NCBI RefSeq assembly: GCF_001469895.1
Contig: NZ_LOPY01000060.1
Coordinates: 1 to 64,000, forward strand
Length of the DNA stretch: 64,000 nt
Direction of reading: 5' to 3'
Source: Pseudoalteromonas sp. XI10
Lineage (GTDB): Bacteria > Pseudomonadota > Gammaproteobacteria > Enterobacterales > Alteromonadaceae
This document shows positions 7,401 to 16,831 of this stretch, one piece after another. Under the pieces are notes generated by a model. That model did not search any database and was not told where the DNA came from. It saw nothing but the letters and a program-made list of their open reading frames with translations. How positions within the stretch are numbered: the first letter of the stretch is position 1; each line of letters starts with the position of its first letter. A program made the position numbers and the translations under genes.

Positions 7401-7829
7401 CATCGCTATAGCATTCATGCAATAGCGTAAGCCACTTGGCGGTGGACCATCAGGAAACACATGTCCTAAATGTGCATCGCAAACATTACATACGGCTTCA
7501 ATGCGCTGCATACCATGGCTAGAGTCCGCGATATAGGCAATGCTTTCAACACTGCTAGGCTGAGTAAATGACGGCCAGCCTGTGCCACTATCGAACTTTT
7601 CATCGCCATCAAAAAGTAAGTTGTCACAACATACACACGCATATTGACCTGGTTCAAATATCGTACATGAATCAGAGCTGTGCGGTCGTTCGGTGCCTTT
7701 TAAACGGGTTACATAGAATGCATCTTGTTCGAGCTCAGCTTGCCATTCAGATGGCGCTTTTTCGACTCGACGTGAAGGTGTTGGGTTACCGTTATGGGCA
7801 AACTCTAAAATATCTTGCCAAGTTAACAT
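7386..7829 (-). CDS. msrB: Peptide-methionine (R)-S-oxide reductase MsrB
   Basis: 147 aa, the usual length for a free-standing MsrB. It reduces methionine-R-sulfoxide in proteins. The family pattern is complete: zinc-binding CxxC pairs at Cys65/Cys68 and Cys114/Cys117, the substrate motif SGTGWPSF, the stretch HLGHVFPDGP, and the catalytic Cys137 in LRYCMN. There is no signal peptide, so it acts in the cytoplasm. It is convergent with the hybrid kinase operon and stands about 80 bases after an uncharacterised membrane-protein gene on the same strand. Confidence 0.96.
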   Translation of the reverse strand: MLTWQDILEFAHNGNPTPSRRVEKAPSEWQAELEQDAFYVTRLKGTERPHSSDSCTIFEPGQYACVCCDNLLFDGDEKFDSGTGWPSFTQPSSVESIAYIADSSHGMQRIEAVCNVCDAHLGHVFPDGPPPSGLRYCMNAIAMKKRN

Positions 7830-7909
7830 AATGCTCCCTCAGGGTTGAATACAACAATTGCACAGTACATCACAAGCACTACGAAGGGCAAGCAACGTGC
7901 GTCTAGTAA

Positions 7910-8362
7910 TTACTGTGTTTGTAACTTGATATCTATTTGTGCACGTTCACGCTCAGAAAGTAGCTGTGCTAAATGACTATTTATTTGGCTGCTGTTAACA
8001 CTTAATACGGCTGTTATCAGCTGGTCATTGACATCAGTTACATGGATTATACCTTCGCCGATTTCAATCTGCTTAATTTGGCCAATTAATACAAACTCAG
8101 CTTTGCGTTTAAAATCGAATAAACCAGCCAGACTTATCAGCGCTAGCTGATTTACATCACGCTTTAGTAAATCAGTAATGGGATTACGCGCTACAAATAA
8201 CGGAGTTACTCGATAAAGGCTTGATAAAGTAATAAAGCCCCATAACATCACAAACAACGAAAATGCAGCACTGTGCCAAAGTGGCGTAAATACCCATAAA
8301 GCAATTAATACCAGCGCGATAGTGAGTGAAATTTTTGCTAAAAGCTTATTAATTGCCAACAT
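7910..8362 (-). CDS. Uncharacterised membrane protein
   Basis: 150 aa. I do not recognise the family. Two hydrophobic stretches (about residues 9-27 and 32-50) probably form a membrane hairpin. The remaining 100 residues look soluble, with a beta-rich stretch FVLIGQIKQIEIGEGIIHVTD. The gene is 9 bases downstream of the DUF2919-type gene and close to the DUF3392-type gene on the same strand, so these three small membrane-protein genes, and perhaps ligA upstream, may be one transcript. Confidence 0.75.
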   Translation of the reverse strand: MLAINKLLAKISLTIALVLIALWVFTPLWHSAAFSLFVMLWGFITLSSLYRVTPLFVARNPITDLLKRDVNQLALISLAGLFDFKRKAEFVLIGQIKQIEIGEGIIHVTDVNDQLITAVLSVNSSQINSHLAQLLSERERAQIDIKLQTQ

Positions 8363-8371
8363 ATTGCAGCC

Positions 8372-8860
8372 CTATTTCTTTTCGATTGGATCTGGCCAAT
8401 CATTAAAAAAGACCGACAGATATCTGCTTTTTAATAAATATAACAGTACCCATAACACCAGCACCATTTGACAGGCTAAGAAAAACGAAAACTGATAGTG
8501 ACTGTGCGCAGCTTGATAGGTTAACCAACTTAAATCTGTGATTGCACACAAAATTAATGGCCAGCGCATAAATCGCCAAATAGACGCGAGACGTTTCGCA
8601 CCTTCAGCATTTTCTTGAGGTCGGCGTAAACAAAAGATCACCGCCGGTAATAAGGCGATTGCAGCTATGGCAATGGCTGTAAAAAAATCGCTTTTCGACT
8701 TAAAAAACAGCGACATGATATCTAAATCAGGGCGACGACTCAGCGCCGCCATAATCCATATAAAGTAACTGCGTAACAACACTAACAAAGTTAAATGAAA
8801 CGCTACTGGGGTTCGATAAGCGCCGTGTTTATCCCAGTATTCTGGACCGTAGCGATTCAT
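8372..8860 (-). CDS. DUF2919 family membrane protein (YfeZ-like)
   Basis: 162 aa with about four membrane helices (residues near 22-40, 58-76, 98-113 and 122-143). The N-terminal pattern, YGPEYWDKHGAYRTP, and the helix layout resemble the DUF2919/YfeZ family as I recall it. The function is unknown. Its start overlaps the end of the DUF3392-type gene by 4 bases (ATGA), which indicates translational coupling. Confidence 0.8.
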   Translation of the reverse strand: MNRYGPEYWDKHGAYRTPVAFHLTLLVLLRSYFIWIMAALSRRPDLDIMSLFFKSKSDFFTAIAIAAIALLPAVIFCLRRPQENAEGAKRLASIWRFMRWPLILCAITDLSWLTYQAAHSHYQFSFFLACQMVLVLWVLLYLLKSRYLSVFFNDWPDPIEKK

Positions 8861-9210
8861 ATTTGGTTCTTCTTATCGGCAATGATGCCAAGTACAAAAA
8901 ACGCAGCTGTAAGTGTAAGCGCCAGCCATTTAACACCGAGTAGCAGTAGCAACTTACTTAAAAATGGAGTTACAAACACCACAAGTAAGCCCATGCCAAA
9001 CCCTGTGACCAACACAAAGCAAAGCACGCGAATAATAAAGTGACGACGCGCGACAAAGCGCTTGGTCACTTTAATAATATCGTTTGCATACAAGGATATA
9101 AAACACACCACCAGCAATAATGAAATATTGTAAAGGTGTGGTTGCAGCCAGCTGCCAATTGTTAAAGCAACTGACGACAATGCCTGCAATAGACTATCCA
9201 TTGTGCTCAC
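8857..9210 (-). CDS. DUF3392 family membrane protein
   Basis: 117 aa with three hydrophobic segments (about 27-45, 60-82 and 84-110) and a basic cytoplasmic loop KVTKRFVARRHFIIR. It looks like DUF3392, a short gammaproteobacterial membrane family of unknown role. The first 17 bases overlap the 3' end of ligA, so it is the next gene of that transcription unit. Confidence 0.8.
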   Translation of the reverse strand: MSTMDSLLQALSSVALTIGSWLQPHLYNISLLLVVCFISLYANDIIKVTKRFVARRHFIIRVLCFVLVTGFGMGLLVVFVTPFLSKLLLLLGVKWLALTLTAAFFVLGIIADKKNQI

Positions 9211-11215
9211 TTAAAAGTGCAATGAGGTCAGCCTCAGTTAACACATCAATGCCTAAGTCTTGTGCTTTGGTTAATTTTGAGCCCGCTTTTTCACCTGCAA
9301 TAAGCGCATCTGTTTTAGCCGATACACTACCCGACACTTTTGCACCTAACGCTTGTAAACGTGCTTTTGCATCATTACGATTAAGCTCACTCAATGTGCC
9401 GGTCAGTACGTAAGTTAAGCCCGCTAATGGCTGCGCATCGGCGCTCGGCGCTGTTAATTCTGGCCAGTGAATACCTTGCTCAACTAACGCATTTACAACT
9501 GCCATATTGTGCTCTTCACTAAAGAAGCCACGTACATGCTTAGCAACGATCTCACCTACGTCACTTACTTCAGTTAACGCATCAACGCTTGCTTGAGTGA
9601 TTTTTTCAAGGGTTAAAAAATGGTTTGCTAAGTTTTGCGCGGTTGCTTCACCCACTTCACGAATACCTAACGAATATAGGAATTTAGCTAAGGTTGTTTG
9701 TTTAGCATCTTGTAGTGCATTAACTAAGTTCTTAGCAGATTTAGGGCCCATTCGCTCTAAGGATTCAAAATGCCCTTGTTTAAGGATAAATAAATCAGCA
9801 GGCGTTTTGATAAGCTCACGATCAACAAGTTGATCAACAATTTTGTCACCCAAGCCATCTACATCAAGGGCTTTACGTGACGCAAAATGTTTAATTGCTT
9901 GCTTACGCTGCGCTTGGCACACTAAACCACCAGTACAACGGGCAACCGCTTCACCTTCAATGCGCTCCACATGTGAGTCACAAATTGGGCAGGTAGCAGG
10001 AAACTCAATGTTTTTAGCATCGTCAGGGCGACGTTCAAGGACAACTTGGGTAATTTGTGGAATAACATCACCTGCACGGCGAATAATCACGGTATCGCCA
10101 ATTTTAACGCCTAAACGGGCAATTTCATCGCCATTATGAAGCGTTGCGTTAGATACCGTTACGCCACCTACAAATACCGGCTCTAATCGTGCTACAGGGG
10201 TTATTGCGCCTGTGCGCCCTACCTGAAACTCAACATCAATTAATTGGGTGATTTCTTCTTGTGCCGGGAATTTAAAAGCAATTGCCCAGCGTGGTGCTCG
10301 TGCCACAAAGCCTAAACGCTCTTGTAGTTTTTTGTCGTTTACTTTAATAACCACACCGTCAATTTCGTAGGCTAGGCTACTTCGACGCGTCAAGATATCT
10401 TGGTAATAATCAAGTGCAGCTTGCTGACCTTCAACGAGCTTTGTTTCTGGGCAAAGTGGTAAACCCCAATCGGTAAGTTTAGCAAGCTGTTGGTAATGAT
10501 CTTCTGGTAACTGCCCATCGGCAACAAGCCCAGTGCTGTAGGCATAAAACATCAGTGGACGTTTTGCTGTTACTTTAGAGTCAAGTTGACGTAAGCTACC
10601 GGCAGCAGCATTACGCGGGTTAACGAAAACTTTGTCGCCACGCTTTTCGGCTTCACTGTTTAGTTTGGCAAAACCAGCGCTGTCCATAAATACTTCACCG
10701 CGTACTTCAAGCTCTGCTGGGAAGTCATCACCACGTAACTTAAGCGGCACATTACGAATTGTTTTCACGTTTTGGGTGATGTTTTCACCTACCATGCCAT
10801 CGCCACGGGTGGCTGCTTGAACTAAAACACCATCACGGTAAATAATTGATACCGCTAAGCCATCAAGCTTTGGTTCACAACAAAAAGTCAGCTCCTTGTT
10901 ATCCATTACTCGTTCTTTGATACGGCGGTTAAAGGCAGCAAACTCTTCTTCTGAAAAGGCATTATCAAGTGACAGCATCGGCACTTGGTGAGTAACTTGC
11001 TCGAACTTATCAAGTGCAGCGCCACCGACTTTTTGGCTTGGTGAGTCAGGGCTTTGAAACTCAGGATTAGCTTGCTCAAGGGCACTTAATTCGCGCATTA
11101 AACGATCATATTCAGCATCAGGAATGCTAGGTGCATCCAGCACATAATAATTATGGTTATGCTCTTCTAACTGGGCACGAAGTTGGCTAATTTGCTCAAA
11201 GATAGGGCTGGACAT
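9194..11215 (-). CDS. ligA: NAD-dependent DNA ligase LigA
   Basis: 673 aa, the standard length for bacterial LigA. It seals nicks in replication and repair using NAD. Domain Ia carries the HNHNYYVLD motif near residue 20. The nucleotidyltransferase domain has catalytic Lys116 in EPKLDG and GDGMVGEN. After the OB fold comes a four-cysteine zinc finger (CPICDSH to CTGGLVCQ), then helix-hairpin-helix repeats, and a C-terminal BRCT domain (GLTYVLTGTL onward). It follows zipA on the same strand after a terminator hairpin, the zipA-ligA order found in E. coli. The start at 11215 has no rival nearby. Confidence 0.98.
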   Translation of the reverse strand: MSSPIFEQISQLRAQLEEHNHNYYVLDAPSIPDAEYDRLMRELSALEQANPEFQSPDSPSQKVGGAALDKFEQVTHQVPMLSLDNAFSEEEFAAFNRRIKERVMDNKELTFCCEPKLDGLAVSIIYRDGVLVQAATRGDGMVGENITQNVKTIRNVPLKLRGDDFPAELEVRGEVFMDSAGFAKLNSEAEKRGDKVFVNPRNAAAGSLRQLDSKVTAKRPLMFYAYSTGLVADGQLPEDHYQQLAKLTDWGLPLCPETKLVEGQQAALDYYQDILTRRSSLAYEIDGVVIKVNDKKLQERLGFVARAPRWAIAFKFPAQEEITQLIDVEFQVGRTGAITPVARLEPVFVGGVTVSNATLHNGDEIARLGVKIGDTVIIRRAGDVIPQITQVVLERRPDDAKNIEFPATCPICDSHVERIEGEAVARCTGGLVCQAQRKQAIKHFASRKALDVDGLGDKIVDQLVDRELIKTPADLFILKQGHFESLERMGPKSAKNLVNALQDAKQTTLAKFLYSLGIREVGEATAQNLANHFLTLEKITQASVDALTEVSDVGEIVAKHVRGFFSEEHNMAVVNALVEQGIHWPELTAPSADAQPLAGLTYVLTGTLSELNRNDAKARLQALGAKVSGSVSAKTDALIAGEKAGSKLTKAQDLGIDVLTEADLIALLSEHNG

Positions 11216-11234
11216 GAAAACCTCAAAAATCTAC

Positions 11235-11281
11235 ATAAAAAAGCCACTTAGACGACTTAACGCCAAGTGGCCTAACACTTA
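11235..11281 (-). terminator. Hairpin between zipA and ligA
   Basis: GCCACTT (11243-11249) pairs with AAGTGGC (11275-11281). Read on the minus strand the stem is followed by a run of six T. It would end or attenuate zipA transcripts just before ligA. Confidence 0.75.
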
Positions 11282-11297
11282 TCATTTATACGAACGT

Positions 11298-12032
11298 TTA
11301 AGCTGAAAAGCTGCGAACTTTCTCAACATACTCACGAACGCTTTCAACCGTCATTTCTTCACGGTTGCTATCTAAAATCGTTGCACCAAATTCATCGGCT
11401 AGCTTTTTAGCTGCACTGTGCAACATATTGAATGCACTTAGACCATCGCCATCACATGGTAAGGTCATAAATAAACTAACACCTGCGGTGCTGAACTGTT
11501 CCATATTATCAATATCGAACGTGCCTGGGTTGTACATATTCACTAAACGGAATAACACCGGGCCTGTGCCTGCTGGGTCTAAGTGACGGTTAAAGAAACC
11601 TTCTTCAGAATACTTAAAGCCTAACATATTAACAGCTGGCAATAATTGGCTGCCATCCATTGTTAAACCTTCTGGCATTTGTAAATGCACAATAATGAAA
11701 TCGGTAGGAACTTGTGCATCTGCTGGCTCTTCTTCAACTTCTTGTTGCTGAGTTTCTGCTTCTGGCTCTTCAACAACCTGTTCTGACACAGCCGGCTCGT
11801 CGTGACTTTCTGCTGAAAAGCTTAAATCACCAAACTCTGGCTCATCACGCTCTTGCGGTTTTGCAGTTGCAGGCTCTTGAACCTCATTGGTTGTTTCGTT
11901 CGGTTCAACCCGCTCTACTGAAGGCGTATCTGGGCTGTCCTTTTTACGCACCGACCATAAGCCGTGAATTAATAAACCACCAATGACAAATACACTGATT
12001 ACGATTAAAGCCCATCTTAATTCTTCGGCCAT
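11298..12032 (-). CDS. zipA: Cell division protein ZipA
   Basis: 244 aa. A single N-terminal membrane helix (about 5-28, WALIVISVFVIGGLLIHGLW) anchors the protein with its C-terminus in the cytoplasm. An acidic, Pro/Gln/Glu-rich linker (about 35-105) follows. The C-terminal domain (from about 108, FIIVHLQMPEG) is the FtsZ-binding fold. ZipA tethers FtsZ to the membrane during Z-ring assembly. The linker is shorter than in E. coli ZipA (328 aa). It sits between smc and ligA. Confidence 0.95.
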   Translation of the reverse strand: MAEELRWALIVISVFVIGGLLIHGLWSVRKKDSPDTPSVERVEPNETTNEVQEPATAKPQERDEPEFGDLSFSAESHDEPAVSEQVVEEPEAETQQQEVEEEPADAQVPTDFIIVHLQMPEGLTMDGSQLLPAVNMLGFKYSEEGFFNRHLDPAGTGPVLFRLVNMYNPGTFDIDNMEQFSTAGVSLFMTLPCDGDGLSAFNMLHSAAKKLADEFGATILDSNREEMTVESVREYVEKVRSFSA

Positions 12033-12065
12033 CCCCTCACCTTTATTATTTGATATGCCTAAATT

Positions 12066-15000
12066 TTATGCATGTGCCATTTGCACAGCTTGTTCTATAT
12101 CTACAGCGACCATACGTGATACACCTGGTTCGGCCATAGTTACACCGGTCAACCTGCCTGCCATTTCCATAGCAATCTTGTTATGACTGATATAAATAAA
12201 TTGTACTGATTGTGACATCTCTTCTACCAAACGGCAAAAACGACCCACGTTCGCATCATCCAATGGCGCATCCACTTCATCTAGCATACAGAATGGAGCT
12301 GGATTGAGCCTGAATATTGAAAACACCAATGATAATGCGGTCAGCGCTTTTTCTCCACCACTAAGCAGGTGAATTGTCGAATTTTTCTTGCCTGGTGGCC
12401 TTGCCATGATGCTCACCCCACTTTCAAGTAGATCATCACTGGTCAATTCAAGGTAAGCACTACCGCCACCAAACACTTTTGGGAATAACTCCCCAAAGTC
12501 TGTGTTTACTTGTTCAAAGGTCGCCTTGAAACGATTTTTTGTTTCTCGGTCGATTTTTTGAATCGCCCCCTCAAGGGTATTTAATGCTTGTGTTAAGTCA
12601 TCGAGCTGCTGATTTAAATAATCGCTGCGCTGTTTAGCCTGCTCAAACTCATCTATTGCCGCCAAGTTTACCGCGCCAAGTTCATTTAAAGCTTGCGTGG
12701 TTTTTGTAAGCCTCGTTTGCATGCTATTTAAATTGGCATTGTCAGGCAGTTCTTCAAGTACTGTTTTTAAATTTTGTTCCAGTTCTTCAAGTGGCTCTAA
12801 CGCAGCTTGCGCCTTAACGATTAAACTTTGCTCATCCAGCGCCAATGCTTGCAACTGCTCTTGTAACGTCACCAACTCAGATTGCGATGATTTCAACGCT
12901 GTTTGCTTATCAGCAAGCTCCTTTTTAGCTTGACTCAAGGCCGCTTGCAAGTTTTTCAGATCAACGTCACTTTGTTGATGCTTTTCAAGCAATAGCATAA
13001 TTTGCTCTGCTACTTCTTCAAGCGGGATCACTAGCTCTTCTAGTTGCTCGTTGAGCTCTAATACAGCTTCACTGGCAGCACTTTGGGCGGCATTTGCATG
13101 CTGTAGTTTGGTTTCGCTAAGTTGACATTCACTGCGTGCTTTTTGTTCGGCCAAATTTGCTTGATGTGCTTGCGTTTTATATTGCTCAAGCATAGAAGCC
13201 ACTTGGCGATAGCTATTATTTGCCTCAACTTGTAGGTGTTTTGCTTGCTCTAACTCAGTTTCAAGTTCTAATTGCTGCTCTAACAGTTGTTCTAGTAAAC
13301 ACTGCTGAGTTTGTTGCTGTTCGTCGGCATTTTGTTTTTGCTCAGCCAGTAAAGTTTGACGCTGTTGCAACTTAATAAGCTGGTTTTGCCACTGGGTTTG
13401 CTGCTCTAATAGCATATCGCGTCGAGTGCTGGCCGATGCAATCTGCTGAGCTGCTTGGTGAATTCGTTCTCTGTATTGCTCTTTATCGGCGATGAGCGTT
13501 TTCTTGTGAGCTAGATGCTCATTTAGCAATTGCTGCTTAGTTTCTAATTGCTCGTTGAGTTCTTCATCTAACTGCTGGGCATCACTTAGCTGAGCATGCT
13601 TTAAAAGCAAAGAATTGTCGGCGTCTTTATTAGCATCGGTATGAAAGTTACGACCATGCATACAGCCCTCTTCATCAATCGCTGCCAGCCAATATTGATC
13701 CGCCAAAATAGCGTCATCAAAACAAGGTTGAAATGCAAACCGTGCTAATAAGTCAGGGTAAGCACCTGATTCGATATAATTAGCTAATGACTCTTTTGGT
13801 AACTCATCATCAGATGCAGGCCAAACACTGTTATGCTCTTTATGTTGACTGACCTTTAGATGCTCAAGGCCAAGTAGGGCTTGTTCAATTAGCGGCTCAA
13901 AGCCAGAAGCCACCTTTAACTGCGCTAATAAAGAGACATTCTCGCTGTTGGTTTGCTCTGATAACACAGAATTAAGCGCAGCTATGCTGGCTCTATTTTC
14001 ATTGCAGTGCTGCTGAACCCGCTTTAAATCCTGCTCTAAGTGCTGTTGCTCTTTATCCGCTTGTTCTAGATTTTGAGTGAGCTTATTCAGCGCACTTTGT
14101 TGCTGCGCAAGCTCTTTCGTCAGTGTTTGAATTTGCTGTTGTTGCTCAGCAATTTGCGCTGCAACTGGAGTCGCTTCAAGTTCACTAATTTCAGCGGCAA
14201 GTTGTGCCTGCTGAGACTCAAGTTGCGCAACAGTCTGGGCAAAGTGAGCCTGTTGATTCTTTGCAACATTAATATCACTGCTATGAGCTTGGCTTTTCTG
14301 TAAGGTGCTTTGATATTGCTCATTGGCGCTTTGCGTTTGTTGCTGTTGCTGTGCGACTTGTTCTTCTACCTCTGCAACTTGCTCGGCGCACAGTAAATTT
14401 TGCTCAATCGCGTCTTGTAGCTGCTCTTGTAAAATGGCGGCTGAGGCGTGTTGCTCTTCTTGCAGCTCTTTATTTTGTAACTGCAGTTGTTGCTGTTTGA
14501 TAAGGTTTTGGCTAAGTGTTTGCTGTTGCTGCTTTAAGCTGATCTGTTGCTGCTCTTTGCGGGTTAAATCAGTATGAGTTTGATGCTGAGCCTGCTGTGC
14601 GTCTTGCAGTTTTTGCTGCTCAAGCTGCACCTGATTTTCAAGGCTTGCTAAAACGTCATCGTGGCCAGAGTGCGCTTCTCTAAAGAACTGAATTTGCTCT
14701 TTAAGTTTATTAATTTGCTCAGCTTTATCAATTTGTTGTTGGTGTAACTTCTGCCACTTTAAAACCGCAATTTGCCCTTTTAAGGTGCGCTCAGTGGCTT
14801 TTAGCTCTCGGTATTTTTTTGCATCGACTGATTGCACTGCAAGTTTATCGAGCTGTGTTTGCAACTCCTGCCTTACATCAAGCAGTCGCTCAAGGTTTTC
14901 GCGGGTGCTTTTAATGCGGGTTTGCGTTTCACGACGACGTTCTTTGTATTTTGAAACCCCCGCTGCTTCTTCTAAAAAAACACGTAAATCAGCCGGTTTG

Positions 15001-15464
15001 CTCTCAATTAAACGCGAGATCATGCCCTGCTCAATAATCGCATAGCTGCGCGGGCCAAGACCTGTGCCTAAAAAGATGTCGGTAATATCACGCTTACGGC
15101 ATTTGCTGCCATTTAGAAAATAAATTGACTGACCATCTCGGGTCACTAAGCGCTTAATCGCCACTTGGTTTCGATCAGCAAAGGTATTCGGTAAATGGCC
15201 ACTGGTGTTATCAAACACCAACTCAACAGAGGCTTGTGAAATAGGTTTTCGATTAGTTGAGCCGTTAAAAATAACATCGGTCATGGCATCGCCACGTAAG
15301 TTTTTAGCTGAGCTTTCACCTAGCACCCAACGCACTGCATCGATGACATTTGATTTGCCACAGCCGTTCGGGCCGACAACACACGTCATCTGATCAGGAA
15401 ATGGGATCTTAGTGGGTTCAACAAACGATTTGAAACCCGCTAATTTTATGGTGCTTAAGCGCAT
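12066..15464 (-). CDS. smc: Chromosome partition protein SMC
   Basis: 1132 aa. The N-terminal ATPase head carries Walker A GPNGCGKSN near residue 32. Long Gln/Glu-rich coiled coils flank a hinge (about residues 490-620). The C-terminal head has the signature LLSGGEKALTALSL and Walker B FCMLDEVDAPLDD. SMC dimers compact and segregate chromosomes, normally with ScpA and ScpB, which are not in this window. CAG/CAA glutamine codons in the coiled coils create open but meaningless antisense frames rich in cysteine. zipA starts 33 bases after its stop, so the two are probably cotranscribed. Confidence 0.98.
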   Translation of the reverse strand: MRLSTIKLAGFKSFVEPTKIPFPDQMTCVVGPNGCGKSNVIDAVRWVLGESSAKNLRGDAMTDVIFNGSTNRKPISQASVELVFDNTSGHLPNTFADRNQVAIKRLVTRDGQSIYFLNGSKCRKRDITDIFLGTGLGPRSYAIIEQGMISRLIESKPADLRVFLEEAAGVSKYKERRRETQTRIKSTRENLERLLDVRQELQTQLDKLAVQSVDAKKYRELKATERTLKGQIAVLKWQKLHQQQIDKAEQINKLKEQIQFFREAHSGHDDVLASLENQVQLEQQKLQDAQQAQHQTHTDLTRKEQQQISLKQQQQTLSQNLIKQQQLQLQNKELQEEQHASAAILQEQLQDAIEQNLLCAEQVAEVEEQVAQQQQQTQSANEQYQSTLQKSQAHSSDINVAKNQQAHFAQTVAQLESQQAQLAAEISELEATPVAAQIAEQQQQIQTLTKELAQQQSALNKLTQNLEQADKEQQHLEQDLKRVQQHCNENRASIAALNSVLSEQTNSENVSLLAQLKVASGFEPLIEQALLGLEHLKVSQHKEHNSVWPASDDELPKESLANYIESGAYPDLLARFAFQPCFDDAILADQYWLAAIDEEGCMHGRNFHTDANKDADNSLLLKHAQLSDAQQLDEELNEQLETKQQLLNEHLAHKKTLIADKEQYRERIHQAAQQIASASTRRDMLLEQQTQWQNQLIKLQQRQTLLAEQKQNADEQQQTQQCLLEQLLEQQLELETELEQAKHLQVEANNSYRQVASMLEQYKTQAHQANLAEQKARSECQLSETKLQHANAAQSAASEAVLELNEQLEELVIPLEEVAEQIMLLLEKHQQSDVDLKNLQAALSQAKKELADKQTALKSSQSELVTLQEQLQALALDEQSLIVKAQAALEPLEELEQNLKTVLEELPDNANLNSMQTRLTKTTQALNELGAVNLAAIDEFEQAKQRSDYLNQQLDDLTQALNTLEGAIQKIDRETKNRFKATFEQVNTDFGELFPKVFGGGSAYLELTSDDLLESGVSIMARPPGKKNSTIHLLSGGEKALTALSLVFSIFRLNPAPFCMLDEVDAPLDDANVGRFCRLVEEMSQSVQFIYISHNKIAMEMAGRLTGVTMAEPGVSRMVAVDIEQAVQMAHA

Positions 15465-15500
15465 CTAATTGTTTTACCGATTTTTATTGTTATTCTTCAA

Positions 15501-15521
15501 TTTAACCCATTTTAGGGTAAA
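15501..15521 (-). terminator. Weak hairpin between the methyltransferase gene and smc
   Basis: TTTAACCC and AGGGTAAA can pair around an ATTTT loop, in the 60-base gap between the two genes. It is AT-rich and lacks a clear T run, so it may be only a weak attenuator. Confidence 0.35.
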
Positions 15522-15524
15522 AGG

Positions 15525-16256
15525 TTAAGCGTGGCGCTTAAAATTATCTAAAATAATACCCGTTGCCATCGCTACATTGAGCGATTCTGCTTGGCCATAA
15601 GCCGGAATGGTTATTTTATCAGTAACTAAGCTTTCGCAATCAGTACGTATACCATGAGATTCACTGCCCATTAGTAATACGGCATCTTGTTTAAGAGCAG
15701 TTTTGTGGATGTTCTCACCTTCTAAAAATGCACCATACACTGGGAGGTTTAGGCTTGGTAAGTAACTGGTTAAATCAGTTTGTGAGACACACACGCGAGC
15801 AAATGAACCCATTGTGGCGCTAATAGTTTTCGGGTTATAAGCATCCGCACTGTCTTTGCTGGTAACAATATGCTTAATACCATACCAATCAGCAACACGA
15901 ATAATCGTTCCTAAATTCCCCGGATCCGACACGCCATCAAGGGCTAAAATGAGTCCCGATGTTGGTAATGCTTGCTCACTTGGCATATCAACAACAGCAA
16001 TGGCGGCGTTGTTACTAACAAGCGTACTAGCTTTGGTAAGGCTGTCTTCATCTGCTTCAATGACTTGATGGGCTGCAAGCGCTGATTGGTGCGCAGCAAT
16101 AAATGCAGGAGTCGCAAATATATGAGCAATACTTAAACCACTGTTTAGTAATTCAAGTACATTTTTTTCGCCTTGAACAAGGTACTGGTTATATTGCTTA
16201 CGGTATTTCTTTTGACCTAATGCACGAATTAGTTTCAGTTGGTTTTTTGAAATCAT
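15525..16256 (-). CDS. SpoU-type RNA 2'-O-methyltransferase
   Basis: 243 aa. The N-terminal part (about 1-85) matches the substrate-binding region of SpoU/TrmH enzymes (KYRKQYNQYLVQGEKNVLEL). The C-terminal SpoU domain has the knotted SAM-binding motifs: ALDGVSDPGNLGTIIRVAD, MGSESHGI and ESLNVAMATGI. Such enzymes methylate the ribose of a nucleotide in rRNA or tRNA. The layout resembles the RlmB/TsnR side of the family, but I cannot name the target nucleotide. It lies 60 bases upstream of smc on the same strand. Confidence 0.9.
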   Translation of the reverse strand: MISKNQLKLIRALGQKKYRKQYNQYLVQGEKNVLELLNSGLSIAHIFATPAFIAAHQSALAAHQVIEADEDSLTKASTLVSNNAAIAVVDMPSEQALPTSGLILALDGVSDPGNLGTIIRVADWYGIKHIVTSKDSADAYNPKTISATMGSFARVCVSQTDLTSYLPSLNLPVYGAFLEGENIHKTALKQDAVLLMGSESHGIRTDCESLVTDKITIPAYGQAESLNVAMATGIILDNFKRHA

Positions 16257-16384
16257 AACAGCCTCATAAAATGATGGTTAAGTATATCACCAAGGTCACA
16301 GATTCTGTACTCGAAAAACCAAGGGGAAAGTGCCAATTGCTTATTCAATCAGCACTTTTAAGAGACACTAGCTAATAAGAGGCA

Positions 16385-16831
16385 TTAACTAATTTTTGTC
16401 AGCCATTCATTTAACCATGGCTCAGTAACAGGCCAAGGCTCAAAATCTTCACAGGCATCAATTTCTAAACGATGACCAACAGGTTTTGCCTGTAAATCGC
16501 GGAACAGCTCATCAAAACTGCGACCTGCACCACAAAACGTATCGCCATAGCTGCGGTCGCCCATAGCAATAATGCCGTATTGCTTGCCTGTTAACATAGG
16601 AAATTGATCATTAAGTTGGCTATATAAAGCGATTAAATTGTCAGGAATATCGCCCTGACCCGTCGTTGAAGTGATCACTAAAATATGTGACGCAGCCAGC
16701 ATGTCATCAACCGTGCCATTTTCAACTAATTGCGCTTGATGCTCAGACTTTTCAATGACTTCAATAACTTGTTCGCTTAAACGCTCAGCACCGCCGTAAA
16801 CACTGCCGACAAAAATACTAATGGTTGCCAT
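16385..16831 (-). CDS. yqcA: Flavodoxin-like protein YqcA (MioC family)
   Basis: 148 aa from the ATG at 16831 (MATISIFVGSVYGGAE), which I prefer over a longer frame because flavodoxins start right at this first beta strand. FMN-phosphate loop GSVYGGAE is followed by TSTTGQGDIPDN and GDRSYGDTFCGAGR, all typical of the MioC/YqcA short flavodoxins. Its partner and reaction are unknown. The start overlaps truC by 14 bases, and the order yqcC-truC-yqcA matches E. coli. Confidence 0.9.
   Translation of the reverse strand: MATISIFVGSVYGGAERLSEQVIEVIEKSEHQAQLVENGTVDDMLAASHILVITSTTGQGDIPDNLIALYSQLNDQFPMLTGKQYGIIAMGDRSYGDTFCGAGRSFDELFRDLQAKPVGHRLEIDACEDFEPWPVTEPWLNEWLTKIS

Noticed and set aside
9194..9210. 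Frameshift at the ligA/DUF3392 boundary
   Set aside because: LigA reaches its normal length and BRCT end; the 17-base overlap is ordinary gene packing.
14323..14577. Cysteine-rich open frame antisense to smc
   Set aside because: The cysteine runs are the reverse complement of CAG/CAA glutamine codons in the SMC coiled coil; smc is complete and unambiguous.
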